Made by a program: the position numbers and the translations under genes
Notes under the pieces: model-generated
Seen by the model: only the letters and a program-made list of their open reading frames with translations
What the model was told of the DNA's origin: nothing
The model's database searches: none
Assembly: GCA_932294295.1 (NCBI GenBank)
Contig: OW028584.1
Span: 21,979,638-22,043,637 of the forward strand
Length of the DNA: 64,000 nt
Direction: 5' to 3'
From: Alitta virens
Taxonomy: Eukaryota; Annelida; Polychaeta; Phyllodocida; Nereididae
Shown: positions 44,441 through 55,081 of the stretch, in pieces
How positions within the stretch are numbered: the stretch's first letter is position 1
Layout: each line of letters opens with the position of its first letter

Positions 44441-45303
44441 CTTCATGTATGACCTTAATACAGCAATGTGTGATTACCTTGGTATATTACCCATATAAAG
44501 TGCGCTTATAGATATGGAATACACCGTTAAATGGCAAAAATGCTATTTTATGTTATAGGACACTAATATCAAAATAGTTTTCATGTTTTGGTGATGTGTA
44601 TTAGGGTATTACATTGTCATTTGGACAACCTTAATAGAAAAATTGGCCACAAACATGTGAATTTGAAATTGACATCAATTTAATAGCACATTATGCTTTG
44701 ATCTGTCAGTACACTAGATCATGTATATTATTTTATATTAATGTTTTTAGCAAATTGTGTTTTGATAAAGCTTCTCTTTTTTTTTTAAGCAAAATATAGG
44801 CCTATGTTATCATGGAGATATCGCTTTTAGTGTTTAGCTGTTATTTAATGTACAGAAAATTGAAAAAAAAATGACTTGGCAACAAAATATATAAATATGA
44901 GAATTAACTGGTGTATTCTGTTTTAATAACCTAATTACATGAAAAAGTCTGATAACAAATTGCAGATTGTAACAACTTTGTTGCGAAAAAAGAATTTTTT
45001 TTGTATTTCTGTCTGCCAGCTATAGGTTACCCATCTCCACCCAAGTTATTAATTTACAGTCAGACTTACGTCAATATATGTTTGTTGCACTAAGGCCAGT
45101 TATTTGTGTTGCACATTTCCAGTTAGTGTCACTAACTTGGAAAAATTGCTCCTATTGTATAGATTTAAATTTATCACGATAATATAAATTGTCAAATTTT
45201 ATATACACAGCTAAGGCTCCTGAGCACTGCATGGTCCATGTTAACCTGTGTTTCAAGCATTGGTCAGCTTCAGTTTAGATACATTACCCATTACAGAACG
45301 TTG

Positions 45304-45778
45304 ACACAGTTTTTATTTGCTCCTTATATAACATATACAGTAATTTCAATACATAAATAAATAATTTTATAGTAGAGTGGAGCCAGGAGACTCCCTCTAT
45401 AGTATAACTCATATTCCATGTTAAGTCTTGCAAGCTAAATACAGCTTGTGCACAGCTAGGATCCGCCATACTATAGGCTAGCCTTATGTAAATACAAATT
45501 ATGATAGGTTCTCAGAATTAAGAATTTATTATATATTGATCATTGTGGAGAACTTTAGTTATTGCTACCAGTAGACAGCTGTAGCTACTATTAGCTAGAT
45601 GGTTTGGTTTCGTAACAGACAGTTATTATGGTTATGCTCAGTATAGCTTGCAAGACTTAACATGGAATATGAGTTATACTATAGAGGGAGTCTCCTGGCT
45701 CCACTCTACTATACAATTGTTTATTTATATATTTAAATTACTGTATATGTTATATATGGAGCAAATAAAAACTGTGTC
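45304..45778. repeat. Large inverted repeat, ~133-bp arms, 208-bp spacer
   Basis: 45304-45436 is the near-exact reverse complement of 45645-45778 (shared words gtagagtggagccaggagac and ttaagtcttgcaagct). It may be the ends of one long TIR element or two inverted copies. Confidence 0.85.
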
Positions 45779-45787
45779 ATTGTTATA

Positions 45788-45871
45788 TACAAAGACCCAG
45801 TTCATTGGGGTTCATCCAGTAAAAGACCCAGTTCATTGGGGTTCATCTAGTAAAGACCCAGTTCATTGGGG
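45788..45871. repeat. ~29-bp tandem repeat, three units
   Basis: aagacccagttcattggggt plus tcatccagt repeated three times, directly next to the inverted repeat. Confidence 0.9.
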
Positions 45872-46515
45872 TTAAAGTTATTTGGTGCTTACTCCCATTA
45901 TTTTGTAGCCAATCTGTGGCCCTAATGTTGGTTTTTTGTAATTCAGCTGACCAAACCTCTGAAGGTAACACTGCCAAGATTCTAATGAATATCTGCAAGA
46001 GGTATAACCATTAGATCAAGTCTTTTCCATATATTAGCAATTATCCTCTGCAAATTCTGGTTATGAAACTGATCAGCGATGACATATCTCATTGCTGATG
46101 CTCTCAGAAACATCTGTTTTATCAAGTCTCGCGACACTTTACGAGATGAGCCGATGTTTGCCGAGATAAGACGACGTTTACCGAAGTTTGCCGATGATGC
46201 ACGACACGGAAGTGTTGTTTGTTCGGCTCAGCAGACCTTTCTGGTGTTTGTCATTGTTGATGTCATGGTATTATCTTCCACTAGAACCAAGATTCTCTCT
46301 TAACGTATTGTTGATTATGTAACCCTATATTCTGGAGTAGATATTTGTTTCTCTAGAAGTTCATTTCACTACTTAAACGCTCTTAAAAGTTTTCAGGATA
46401 AAGTCTGTCTCCATTTCTGCTACTGTGAGAGACAAACAGTCTAGGTCTACTAGTAGAAACCTCTTGCTAATATGGGAGTGCAGACCTACATGGGAGATTT
46501 TGTCTCTCTAAACAC

Positions 46516-46867
46516 TAGGGTTGTACACCGGTTCTCGATATACCGTTTGTACCGGTACAATGATAACGATATGGGTATTGATAACCGTTATTCATAATAA
46601 CAATTAAATGATATGCAGAGTGGTGTTTCTTTAGCTAAATAAGACGCCAAAATGCCAGCCAAATTTAATTCCAATAACATTACACAACAGTCTGGGGTTA
46701 TTCAATGAAGATATGTTTATTAAATTGCATGGTCTGTTTTCATCATTATAGGCTTATTCATTTTCACATTGATATAATTATTGATACATATCGTGATACG
46801 TATCTACCGGTTTTACCGTATCATGATACGTATTGTATCTTTTTAAAGTTTAAGATATACAGCCCTG
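46516..46867. mobile_element. 352-bp hAT-type MITE, exact 8-bp TSD
   Basis: The ends TAGGGTTGTACACC and, inverted, CAGGGCTGTATATC are classic hAT termini. CTAAACAC is duplicated exactly at 46508-46515 and 46868-46875. The interior is AT-rich with ACCGGT and TATCATGATA words near both ends. It has no transposase. Confidence 0.92.
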
Positions 46868-46889
46868 CTAAACACAGCTCAAGAATGGG

Positions 46890-47330
46890 GGAAAAAGGTA
46901 GTGCATGTAATTCTACATGATGTAAAATAAATTGATGGAAAACAATTGGAGGTGCGCATCTATATGTTTTATTTACCTCTTTTAGGCTAGATTTGTGTGA
47001 TGAATGGAAAACTTAACCCAAAGCTTTCACAGTGATGGTTAAACACAGCCGAACTACTGTAGCTGCAAATTGGTAGGCTTATAGGTCTGTAAATGTAGAC
47101 ATATAATGTATTGTGTCATTGGTACTGGTCACAAGCTCATTCAGGCCATAATGACCTGTTCCAAGAGGCAGGCATAAGGATGAGATAGTATATACATAAC
47201 AGTTATCAGAAGAGGTCTTCTATGGTATAAGGCTCCAGAAAATAAGTAAACTTTTATTATAATAATAATTTATATTGTTCTGGAATTGGACACAGCACCT
47301 ACAAAATAGCTGGTTATCATCAATGAAACA
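46890..47330. other. Intergenic, nothing recognised
   Basis: A weak SINE-B-like word, ccaagaggcaggcataagga, at 47160-47179 only. Confidence 0.35.
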
Positions 47331-47331
47331 C

Positions 47332-47487
47332 TTACAGCTGATCTCATAGACTCGGAAACAAACATCCAGAGGACATAACGTGAATCCAGGACACCACTGG
47401 TTTAGGCAATCCGTAAGCTAATGGAAGTACCGGATTCACATGACGTCCTCTGGAGTTCTGTTTCCAGGTCTATGAAATCAGCTGTAA
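47332..47487. mobile_element. 156-bp TIR element, family M6, copy 2
   Basis: TTACAGCTGATCTCATAGAC is inverted at the right with two mismatches, and the TIR continues through ccagaggac(g/a)t. Arms of about 55 bp. The outer TA may be the target site. Confidence 0.85.
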
Positions 47488-47499
47488 TACAATTTATTA

Positions 47500-48985
47500 C
47501 ATCACTGTTGTGTTCTGCCAAATATGGTTGTATTGTGCACAAATGCAGTTCAAGCTAATAAGGGATAAAATATTTACCTATATTTACTCAGATATTGCAC
47601 TTTTGACCTACCTCACTAATAAGACCAACTCGCAAGTAAGACCAGCATGCACTTGTCAGTGAACATTTGGTCCCAGTGTACACTGGTCATGATCAGTGTG
47701 TATTCGCCCGAATGAGCATGCGCCGACTCAGCAGAATTCTACCTCCGGTCAAAAGATTGGATGCTGAGAGTCTGCACGATTCTGTGATAAGGCTAAATGA
47801 TGGTACATTAATAAGGCATGACATAATTGGTAATAGAAACAGGGAGAGGGGTTGACATTTGACTGACAGGCAAGAAAGGACCCCCAAAGGGCGGAGACAA
47901 ATTAAGTGTTGGCCAAACTTAGACCAAGTTAAGGTCTGGATATTCTGGAAACACGGTACATAGATACAGTTTATGATGATCTCTGGGACCCCCAGACTCC
48001 CACACGATTGAACTTACCAAAGTTAGACTACAGGTAGGATGATGCAGTTAATTATGTGTAACCCCCCGCCCCCTCCCCAACCATTAAAAAAAAGAAGAAG
48101 AAAAAAAAAAAAACATTATCAGAACAACCATTTGAAAAACTGAAGTGGTCTTAATATCGACTCAATATTATCGAAATAATCCAAATTCTAGTACTTTTCT
48201 TTTTAAATATTATAACTGAAGACGTAGATCTATGCAACATTCCAAGCTCCTCGTTATAAATTAATCAAGAAAATGATTTCTGTATTAAATATAAAACACC
48301 AGCGGTCAGACATGATGTCAGACAATTACAGTGTGACACTCACTTAATTGACCTTATTCAAACATGTCAGGTTTTCTTAGCCTCTGTTTACATGTTTGCT
48401 TTGGGTCACCACTGGACCAGCAGCCATGCTGAAATTAATCACAAACGTTTCATTTGTTACTGATTGTTTTCTGATAACAATGATAACAATGATGTCACGT
48501 TGTTTGCTCTGACAACAATGAGGTCATTTGTGGTCAGTTGTATTAGTATGGCAATGCAGAGGTTACATTGCATATGGCTCGCAGCTGTTATCAGTGATGT
48601 GGCTGGTGCTAATTTCATGGCTCATGGCTTATATATATACCCATTTGATCTTAGCATGCAAATGAAGTTTTGAGATGTACAAATTAATTCAGCATAAAAA
48701 TGGGAAGATCTTGGGAAATGTACTCAAGTATATTATATAAGCCTGGGTAGGTATACCATGGAAATTGGTTGATTTTTACCATGTTTGCTTTTTCTCATAT
48801 CAAAGGGAATATAGTCATGTACTACCTTTATTTATTGGGTAAGATGAGGATAATGTTATGGTTTGTGACCAACAATACCCTAATGTGATAAACAAGGCCT
48901 TTGTATAGAAACACAGACAGTTGTCGCCCTTCTGTTTCTGGGTCTTTGGGCAAATTGTAATCGGTGACTCAGGAGAATTCAGCCT
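47500..48985. other. Intergenic, no gene recognised
   Basis: The frame at 47715-47855 (MSMRRLSRILPPVKRLDAES) looks more protein-like than its surroundings but has no known domain. The rest, with an A-rich run at 48087-48115, shows nothing. Confidence 0.35.
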
Positions 48986-48994
48986 ACCTTTAAA

Positions 48995-49170
48995 TGCCTG
49001 GGTGGCTTCTCGATGGCGGTCTTAAGACCTTAAAGAGGCCTCCCACACATAGAGAAAAATACCTTTTAAATATCTCTTTACTTGTGTATTTGTCTATGTA
49101 TGTTTTAATCAATGTTTGTATACTGTTGTGTAAATAAATGTCTTTGTCTGTCTTTGTCGGTCTAGTCTTT
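48995..49170 (+). mobile_element. LINE 3' UTR/tail fragment
   Basis: ctcgatggcggtcttaagac ... aggcctcccacacatag then aataaatgtctttgtctgtc parallels the tail at 51250-51360 (ctcgaaagcggtgaaatacc ... aataaagtcatttgtctgtc). Same LINE family, tail only. Confidence 0.6.
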
Positions 49171-49930
49171 TGGATAAACAATTTTTGTGAATTAATATAG
49201 ATCAAACAACATCCTAGTACCATGTAAATGTTCACGTCGTAATCTTACATCGCAATGATTGCATGACACTTTTCATGTCCAGTAAATCACTGGTATCTTT
49301 GGTGAGGCATCAGGTTCATGTGCCACAGAATACCACAGATAAAGAAAAAAGGAAGTGAAAGATGTTTTACCATGTCAGCCATAAATTAGTGGCATTAAAA
49401 CCATCTTCTTATCAATCTTGCGTTTATCAAATTTCTGATGAAACGTGAAGCTAAACAAACTGATGCTGCAGTCACTAATTAATGAAGTCCACAGCAGAAT
49501 CGTGTTATGAAGTGTGTTGACAAACTTATGGCGTTCATTGAGAGCTTCTATTTTGGGCAAACAAAACTTCTTTTTTTTGAAGCTCTTTGCAAAGTCGGTG
49601 CTTCATGAGCCTGATAAAACATCCAAAATAGATTTCGTGGAACGGAGCAATTTGTATTTTGACTGCAAGAGCGAATTCGTACTGCAGTTGCTGCCACCCG
49701 GAACTGATGTTGTAAAGAGAGTGATAAACTTACGCAACCAGGGTAACTTGCCAACTGAGAAGGCGGGAAGGGTGATTTAATTTGTTTAGGGTGTGAGAAT
49801 GTCAAGCAAACTTGAAATTGAGCGAAGAGAGGAGAAATTGAACCACTAAAACGAAGTTAATTAGGAAATAGTGTGTATTTAACCCCAGAATATTGGGCAG
49901 TTATCAGGCAGATTCTGGAAATTTTGGTTT
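49171..49930. other. Intergenic, no gene recognised
   Basis: The 88-codon frame at 49514-49780 matches nothing known and lacks splice or promoter support. Confidence 0.35.
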
Positions 49931-49947
49931 GAATATTGTTAGTACCA

Positions 49948-50110
49948 TAATGGCCTAGTGGTTAAGGCATTAGTCAGCCACTCTGGGGGCCCTGGGAGCC
50001 AATTCCGGATCTAACTTCTCTTTATGAGTTAAAATACAGCTGGCAGTCAGTGTCATCCCAATGGACTTCTGTATTGCAGTTCACCAACTACACTTTCCAC
50101 GATTGCATGA
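49948..50110 (+). mobile_element. tRNA-derived SINE fragment (family B-like head)
   Basis: A box TGGCCTAGTGGTTAAGG (49951-49967) with a decayed B box. The head resembles the minus-strand head at 8600-8692. Confidence 0.55.
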
Positions 50111-50459
50111 CTTATAGCCAAATTTAAGATGAGCTGAGACAAGATATGAGGATATAATGTTAATCACAGTCAAAATGATCTCACTCAAAGAGATTAATAT
50201 ATTTCTGGTTTCTTAGTTTTTGTCACTCCCTGTTCCTATGTCTACGAAGCTTTTAAAGGGACATGGCAACATTTTTTTTTTGTGCGGACGAAGAAATAGT
50301 TTCGTTTGAGAATTTGCTTTTGTTTGACAAAGAAAATCTTTGAAAAAGGTAATTTTTTTTTTGTTCGGATAAAGACTTTTTGTGTCGACAAAGATATTTT
50401 TTGTTCAGATTTTTTTTATTCGGACAAAGAATGCACACCTTGTTTAGGCCGAGTTTTCT

Positions 50460-50665
50460 TGGCCGAATGTGTGCCAAACGGCCATGGGCCAATATCAGGC
50501 CAACTTTGGGTTGACGTCACTTTACCATTTGTTGGCTTATAAGACAGTGGGCCAAGCTGCTGTTGGCCAAAATTGGGCTGCACTGACATTGGGCCATCAT
50601 TTGGCCAACATTAGGCCAATGCTAGGGCGACTTTGTGTTGACATGTTTTTGGCCATCTGTAGGCC
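50460..50665. repeat. Degenerate TTGGCC/GGCCAA repeat
   Basis: Many ggccaa and ttgggc words (tgggccaatatcaggccaac, ttgggccatcatttggccaa). It resembles the 60-bp minisatellite at 27480 in vocabulary but has no fixed period. Confidence 0.6.
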
Positions 50666-50689
50666 TATGGTGTCATGAAAATGAGGCTG

Positions 50690-51360
50690 ATCCGCACTTA
50701 CAGTGGTTTATACTTCACAAACATAATCTTGATTCGTTTTGCCGACCAACATGACTATTATACTAGAAGAAACGCTGAATATGTCACACCGAGACTAAAA
50801 TACAATTTTTCCAAATGCTCAGTAATGAAGCGACTGCCCAGTATTGTCAACACCTGCACTGCTAATATACTTTGTAAAGTTCATACACATAGCTTAAAAG
50901 GGTACTCAGACTATATTAAAATATCAATTCTAAATGATTATGATAATACTTGTCAGGACCCACGCTGTTATGTTTGCAGACAAATACCTGAGCAGACTTC
51001 AGAAATAGAGACTCAAGCTAACTAACATACTCCTTTTTTTTCTATCAATTTATTTATTTACTTCTTAAGATTATAAGTGGTTTCCATGGAAGTTACCTGC
51101 ATGGCATCACACACAGTTCACAACTCTGTTATCTATTTATATATACGTAATCTTTTCATTATTATTATTATTATTATCTTATTTAATATGTTATTGTTTC
51201 TTAAACATCTACCTGCTAGCTACTAAAATTTTTTGTATAAAATCAATGTAATATTGTTGGGGGACCACCTCGAAAGCGGTGAAATACCTTAGAGGGGCCC
51301 CCAGGTATGTATGCTAATTAGCTATACTCCAAATAAAGTCATTTGTCTGTCTGTACATGG
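50690..51360 (+). mobile_element. LINE (CR1/L2-like) 3' end, remnant of ORF2 C-terminus plus tail
   Basis: The translation at 50735-51025 includes HDYYTRRNAEYVTPRLKYNF, the H-Y-TR...P motif that ends many LINE ORF2 proteins, with CQDPRCYVCRQ near its stop. A 3' tail with ctcgaaagcggtgaaatacc and AATAAAGTCATTTGTCTGTC follows. 5'-truncated. Confidence 0.65.
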
Positions 51361-51910
51361 CACAACACTAGGGCCAACATTTGGTCAGCAGTAATTCCAG
51401 TATAGGCTTAAAGGCCCTCTACTTGTTCACGACATGGGACTCCTATCGTTGAAATATCACTAATTGTGATTTGGAAACTTACATTACTGAGGTCTGAACA
51501 CAAAGCATTTATGTTATGACCTAAATTTCTTTTACCATTTCCCTTTAAAAGCTACGTGTCTGACCTCCTAGTCAATATATTTTTTTTTTTTTTTTTTTTT
51601 TGCCACACGATCGTGTTTATTAGTTCCCAGACATTCCAGTGTTGAAATCTTCTCATTTATGCCTTGGTATAGTTTCTTCAATAAATAATTTACAATCATC
51701 AGTCAAATCACCAGATTTCAGCAAAGGTTCCAGTTCCTATTTATACTAAAAATACTATCTTTGTAGGGATTTTTCTCAGTATGTAAAAAGGCTAAGCTTA
51801 AATCATTTTTTAATCACTAAACAGTGACCTAGAAAATTATGGATATTCTGAGGGGTCTGGAACCATCTACTGATTTGACATGGAATGACTATGGCCTACT
51901 AGGTCTGGAA
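51361..51910. other. Intergenic, poly-T tract
   Basis: A 22-T run at 51581-51602 and otherwise nothing recognised. Confidence 0.5.
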
Positions 51911-51916
51911 CAGAGG

Positions 51917-52078
51917 GTGGGGGCCTAGCTCAGTGGTAGCACGCTAGGCTTCCAACCACTGGGTCCCGGGTTATATTCCCGGTCAAGCCTAAGTTAGATG
52001 GCTGTTTGATCCACCATCTCATTGCCATGGTCCCTGCCTGTCCTAATTAGCCCACCAGGTGCAGAAATACAGCCTAAG
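51917..52078 (+). mobile_element. tRNA-derived SINE (family A), second copy
   Basis: GGGGGCCTAGCTCAGTGGTAG head, a decayed B box (ggttatattcc), then the family-A body to gtgcagaaatacag. It lacks the ACCC tail. Confidence 0.85.
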
Positions 52079-52483
52079 ACTCTATCTTTTCTTGAGTGAA
52101 AACTCGAACTCCCTAATAAAGCGCTTCGTCGCTGAAATTGACAAGCAGTTCGAAAGTTTACAGTTTTTACATCTCAAATCATAAACATTTACATCTGAGA
52201 TCATTACTAGACAGCCGTACCATGTTGTCTTTTAAATTAGACCGCATTCATGGTCATCATCGTCCATGTTAAAATTCTGAGATTGAGGCCAAGGGAGCAG
52301 CAAGTTATTCATAAAATTACAAGAGTATCATGTAGTCTTGATGGGAAGCTCTTAACTTCGGTTACGCATAAAATAAATTGCTTTAAAAAAAATTAACATT
52401 TGGTATCGCAGCAATGTATGCTCCCTGATGCCTGTAATCACGTGATCGGTGGCAATCCGGAAACCTCATCTCGCCTCAAAATA

Positions 52484-52801
52484 GTGGATTTTCACGGAAG
52501 GTTCTCTGTATTTTCACCAGGTGGCTAAAACAGAATACTGCAATTCTATTGGCTGGAAAAGTTCCCGCCCTTGGCTGTGATTGGCTGAAGCAAAGTGCAT
52601 CCTAGCAGCAGTATTTTTAGTGCATTTTAATGTATATTTGACACTTTATCATTTAGTTGATGTTTTTTTTTTTTTCTGAGAAAGTTATATTTATGGAATC
52701 AGTTAGTTATTACCTACTGTGTCTGAAAAGCAATATGAGTAATAAGAGGAGAGGAATGAGTTATGTCCTGCTGAATTCAGGGCTGTTCTGTGAAAAGACT
52801 C
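52484..52801. mobile_element. 318-bp TA-flanked MITE, family M5, reference copy
   Basis: GTGGATTTTCACGGAAGG at the left, inverted GAGTCTTTTCACAGAACAGCC at the right, TA on both sides (52482-52483 and 52802-52803). Tc1/mariner-style target preference. It contains ccaggtggct and CCAAT-type words. Confidence 0.9.
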
Positions 52802-53149
52802 TATTGACAACGACGTTTGTGGAATAATGGAAGATCATTCAGTTAGCTTTTCAGCAATACTAAAAGGAATTTTGTACGTTAAACGAAGTGTGCGCTATCC
52901 AGTGCCGAGACTTTTTTCTTAGCAATCTCTTAAGAAAGAATACGGATCCTGAGCTTTGCTCTCCTGATCTAATGACCTACGAACAATAAACACCTGTTTG
53001 ATGTTGCTATAATGCAATTGCAAGGGTCACACTGCTGTTGCTCTAGCGTGTTTCTGAACACCATGGCATTATTTCAAGTCTTATTTGTTCTGGGTTGAGG
53101 AATGGGGTTATTTACTAATCATATATATGATATGATTTTAGTAATCCCA

Positions 53150-53165
53150 CCACTAGAGGGGGCGG
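53150..53165 (+). promoter_or_regulatory. CTCF-like motif
   Basis: CCACTAGAGGGGGCGG, one G longer than the consensus. A second weaker match, CACCAGCAGGTGTC, lies on the minus strand at about 53191-53204. Confidence 0.25.
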
Positions 53166-53199
53166 TGTATTCCAAAACTTGAGATTAGGCGACACCTGC

Positions 53200-54000
53200 T
53201 GGTGTTACTGGTTACAAAAAGGTGCACATTTTTTCCATTAGGATTCTAAAGATTCTTTGAAAGGCTGTTCCTAGTTTTTTTTAATGTTTTTTTGTTTCCT
53301 TTTTTAGCCTGTGCTTTAGATGCAATTATGCAAGGATAAGGTAACGAAAAATAAGTTACTGATGGCTCATGTTAATCTGAGGTACCATCAACTTAGAGGG
53401 ATAAAGTTGGATTTAATATTTCGTATTAGAAATGAAAATGGTACTCTAGTGATGGGGTTGCCATGGCCTGTGAGAAATAGACTATAAAATCGTTTCTGCT
53501 TTAAGAAATATTATAAGTATGTAACTCCAGTTCATCACGTGGGTATTTGCTGAGGAATGGATAAAGTACAATTGGCACCTTGTGAGGAGCTATACAAGCC
53601 TACAATCAGTGAAAATGGCTAATTATATAAAACACACAACATAATAGTATTAAACACTATTTATTATCCATTTCTACAGTAATAAATGCACACCTTTAAG
53701 TAGGGCTTCCTATTATGGAACCCCAGTCAGAAAAAAAACACATAAAGAATTACCCTATATGCTGTGCTAAATTTTTAAAAGGATAGTAATATCATCAACA
53801 CACACTACAACAATAAATGTTTTTAATTGAACTGTAACAGTCATCACATATTTGCAGTTTTGAAAGAATAATTTTCAGTTTTGAAAGAATAATTTTCAAC
53901 ACATACTTCACAGATAGATTATGTCATATATTAAATTTGTCACACATTTAAAGAACGTCTTGGCTAAGTTGGCTCAAGTTAAATATTATCACGGTACAAT
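53200..54000. other. Intergenic, 24-bp direct repeat only
   Basis: cagttttgaaagaataattttca occurs twice in tandem at about 53857-53900. No gene. Confidence 0.5.
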
Positions 54001-54009
54001 AATATCGCT

Positions 54010-54250
54010 GGTCAGTTCTCGTGTGACCTTGTACCCGGAAATGCCAGTATGATGAAGCCATCTAGTATTGTGTAATGGTGACGTCATGTACTTTACTTTT
54101 ATTTCTGGGTACAAAGGTCACGCGAGAGCTGGTATGAGTGAAGAGATCTGATTGGACAATGACATTTCATTAGAGAATATTGTGTAATAGGGACATGATA
54201 AACTGTACTATTATTTCTTGGTACAAAGGTCACACATGAACTGGCCAGCC
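54010..54250. mobile_element. TIR element around a polycystin 3' flank, with duplicated right end
   Basis: ggtcagttctcgtgtgacct is inverted at 54110-54133 (ggtcacgcgagagctgg). A second right-end copy lies at 54218-54250. Related sequence occurs in a polycystin intron at 60600-60720. Confidence 0.65.
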
Positions 54251-54336
54251 ATATATATCACTGACCAAAATATCACACCATACAATTTACAATTCGGATT
54301 TAGACAGAAACAAGATACAATAGATTCAATATATCA

Positions 54337-54342
54337 TTTATT
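54337..54342 (-). terminator. Polyadenylation signal of the polycystin gene
   Basis: AATAAA on the minus strand, about 100 bp beyond the stop codon at 54441. Confidence 0.5.
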
Positions 54343-54440
54343 CATTTTTTGTTTGATTTCTGGGCTTATTTATCTACTAGATCATTGTCTGCTTCCTTTA
54401 AGATGAAGCATCACTTGAATCTATTGCCTGCAATTTCACT

Positions 54441-55081
54441 TTAATTTTGTGAATCCCCTTCTTTATCTATTGTGTTTGTTTCATTCATTTCTAATTCAAC
54501 ATCCTCTTCTATGGTACTCTTTGATTTATAAGTTTCATCATCATCTCTGTCAAACTCTTTTGTGTCTGACACTAAGAAGCTTTTAACAATGTTCATGAAA
54601 TGATGAATAACTTCCGCTTCATCCTTCATCACATCTGGGTCATCAGAAGTTTCTTCCAGGACAAAGTTCAGAAGTGTAATGAAGAAATTCATGGCAGCGA
54701 CACTTACAAACAGTAGATATAATGTCATAACAAAACTTCCCGAGAATCCAAAATTTGTTTTGACGCTGTAGTAGTCATATTTGTTGAGAGACGCCTGTGC
54801 TAATGTCGTTATGGTGTTGGTTAAGGACGAGTACTGTTGAAGATGAATGCCAAAAAGTAGAGTCATGCATGATGTAAATGCCATGAATATAACACCCATG
54901 AGAAGACCCATGCTGAGAAACTCACTACCCGCCCGGCGGAGTGTGATTGTGAACAAGCAAATGGCCGTGTTGTAGCGAAGAATGTAAAGTAACTCCACAT
55001 GAGCGATAAACACGGCGAATCCAAGGAACACCAGAAAGTAATAAGATGAGGTAATGACATTTTGAAACCCTGCTGTACTGT
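54441..55081 (-). CDS. Polycystin exon 10: last channel helices and C-tail
   Basis: Starts after TTTTCCAG in phase 1 (DSTAGFQNV). It encodes four hydrophobic segments, among them YYFLVFLGFAVFIAHVELLY, the pore-region counterpart NFGFSGSFVMTLYLLFVS and NFFITLLNFVLEE. The PKD2 selectivity filter sequence is absent, as usual for the PKD1 side. The tail is acidic (EEDVELEMNETNTIDKEGD) and lacks an EF-hand. Only a very short coiled coil would fit. Confidence 0.88.

Noticed and set aside
47667..47855. Small protein MSMRRLSRILPPVKRLDAES...
   Set aside because: Composition looks protein-like, but there is no domain, no second exon and no promoter; left for transcript data.
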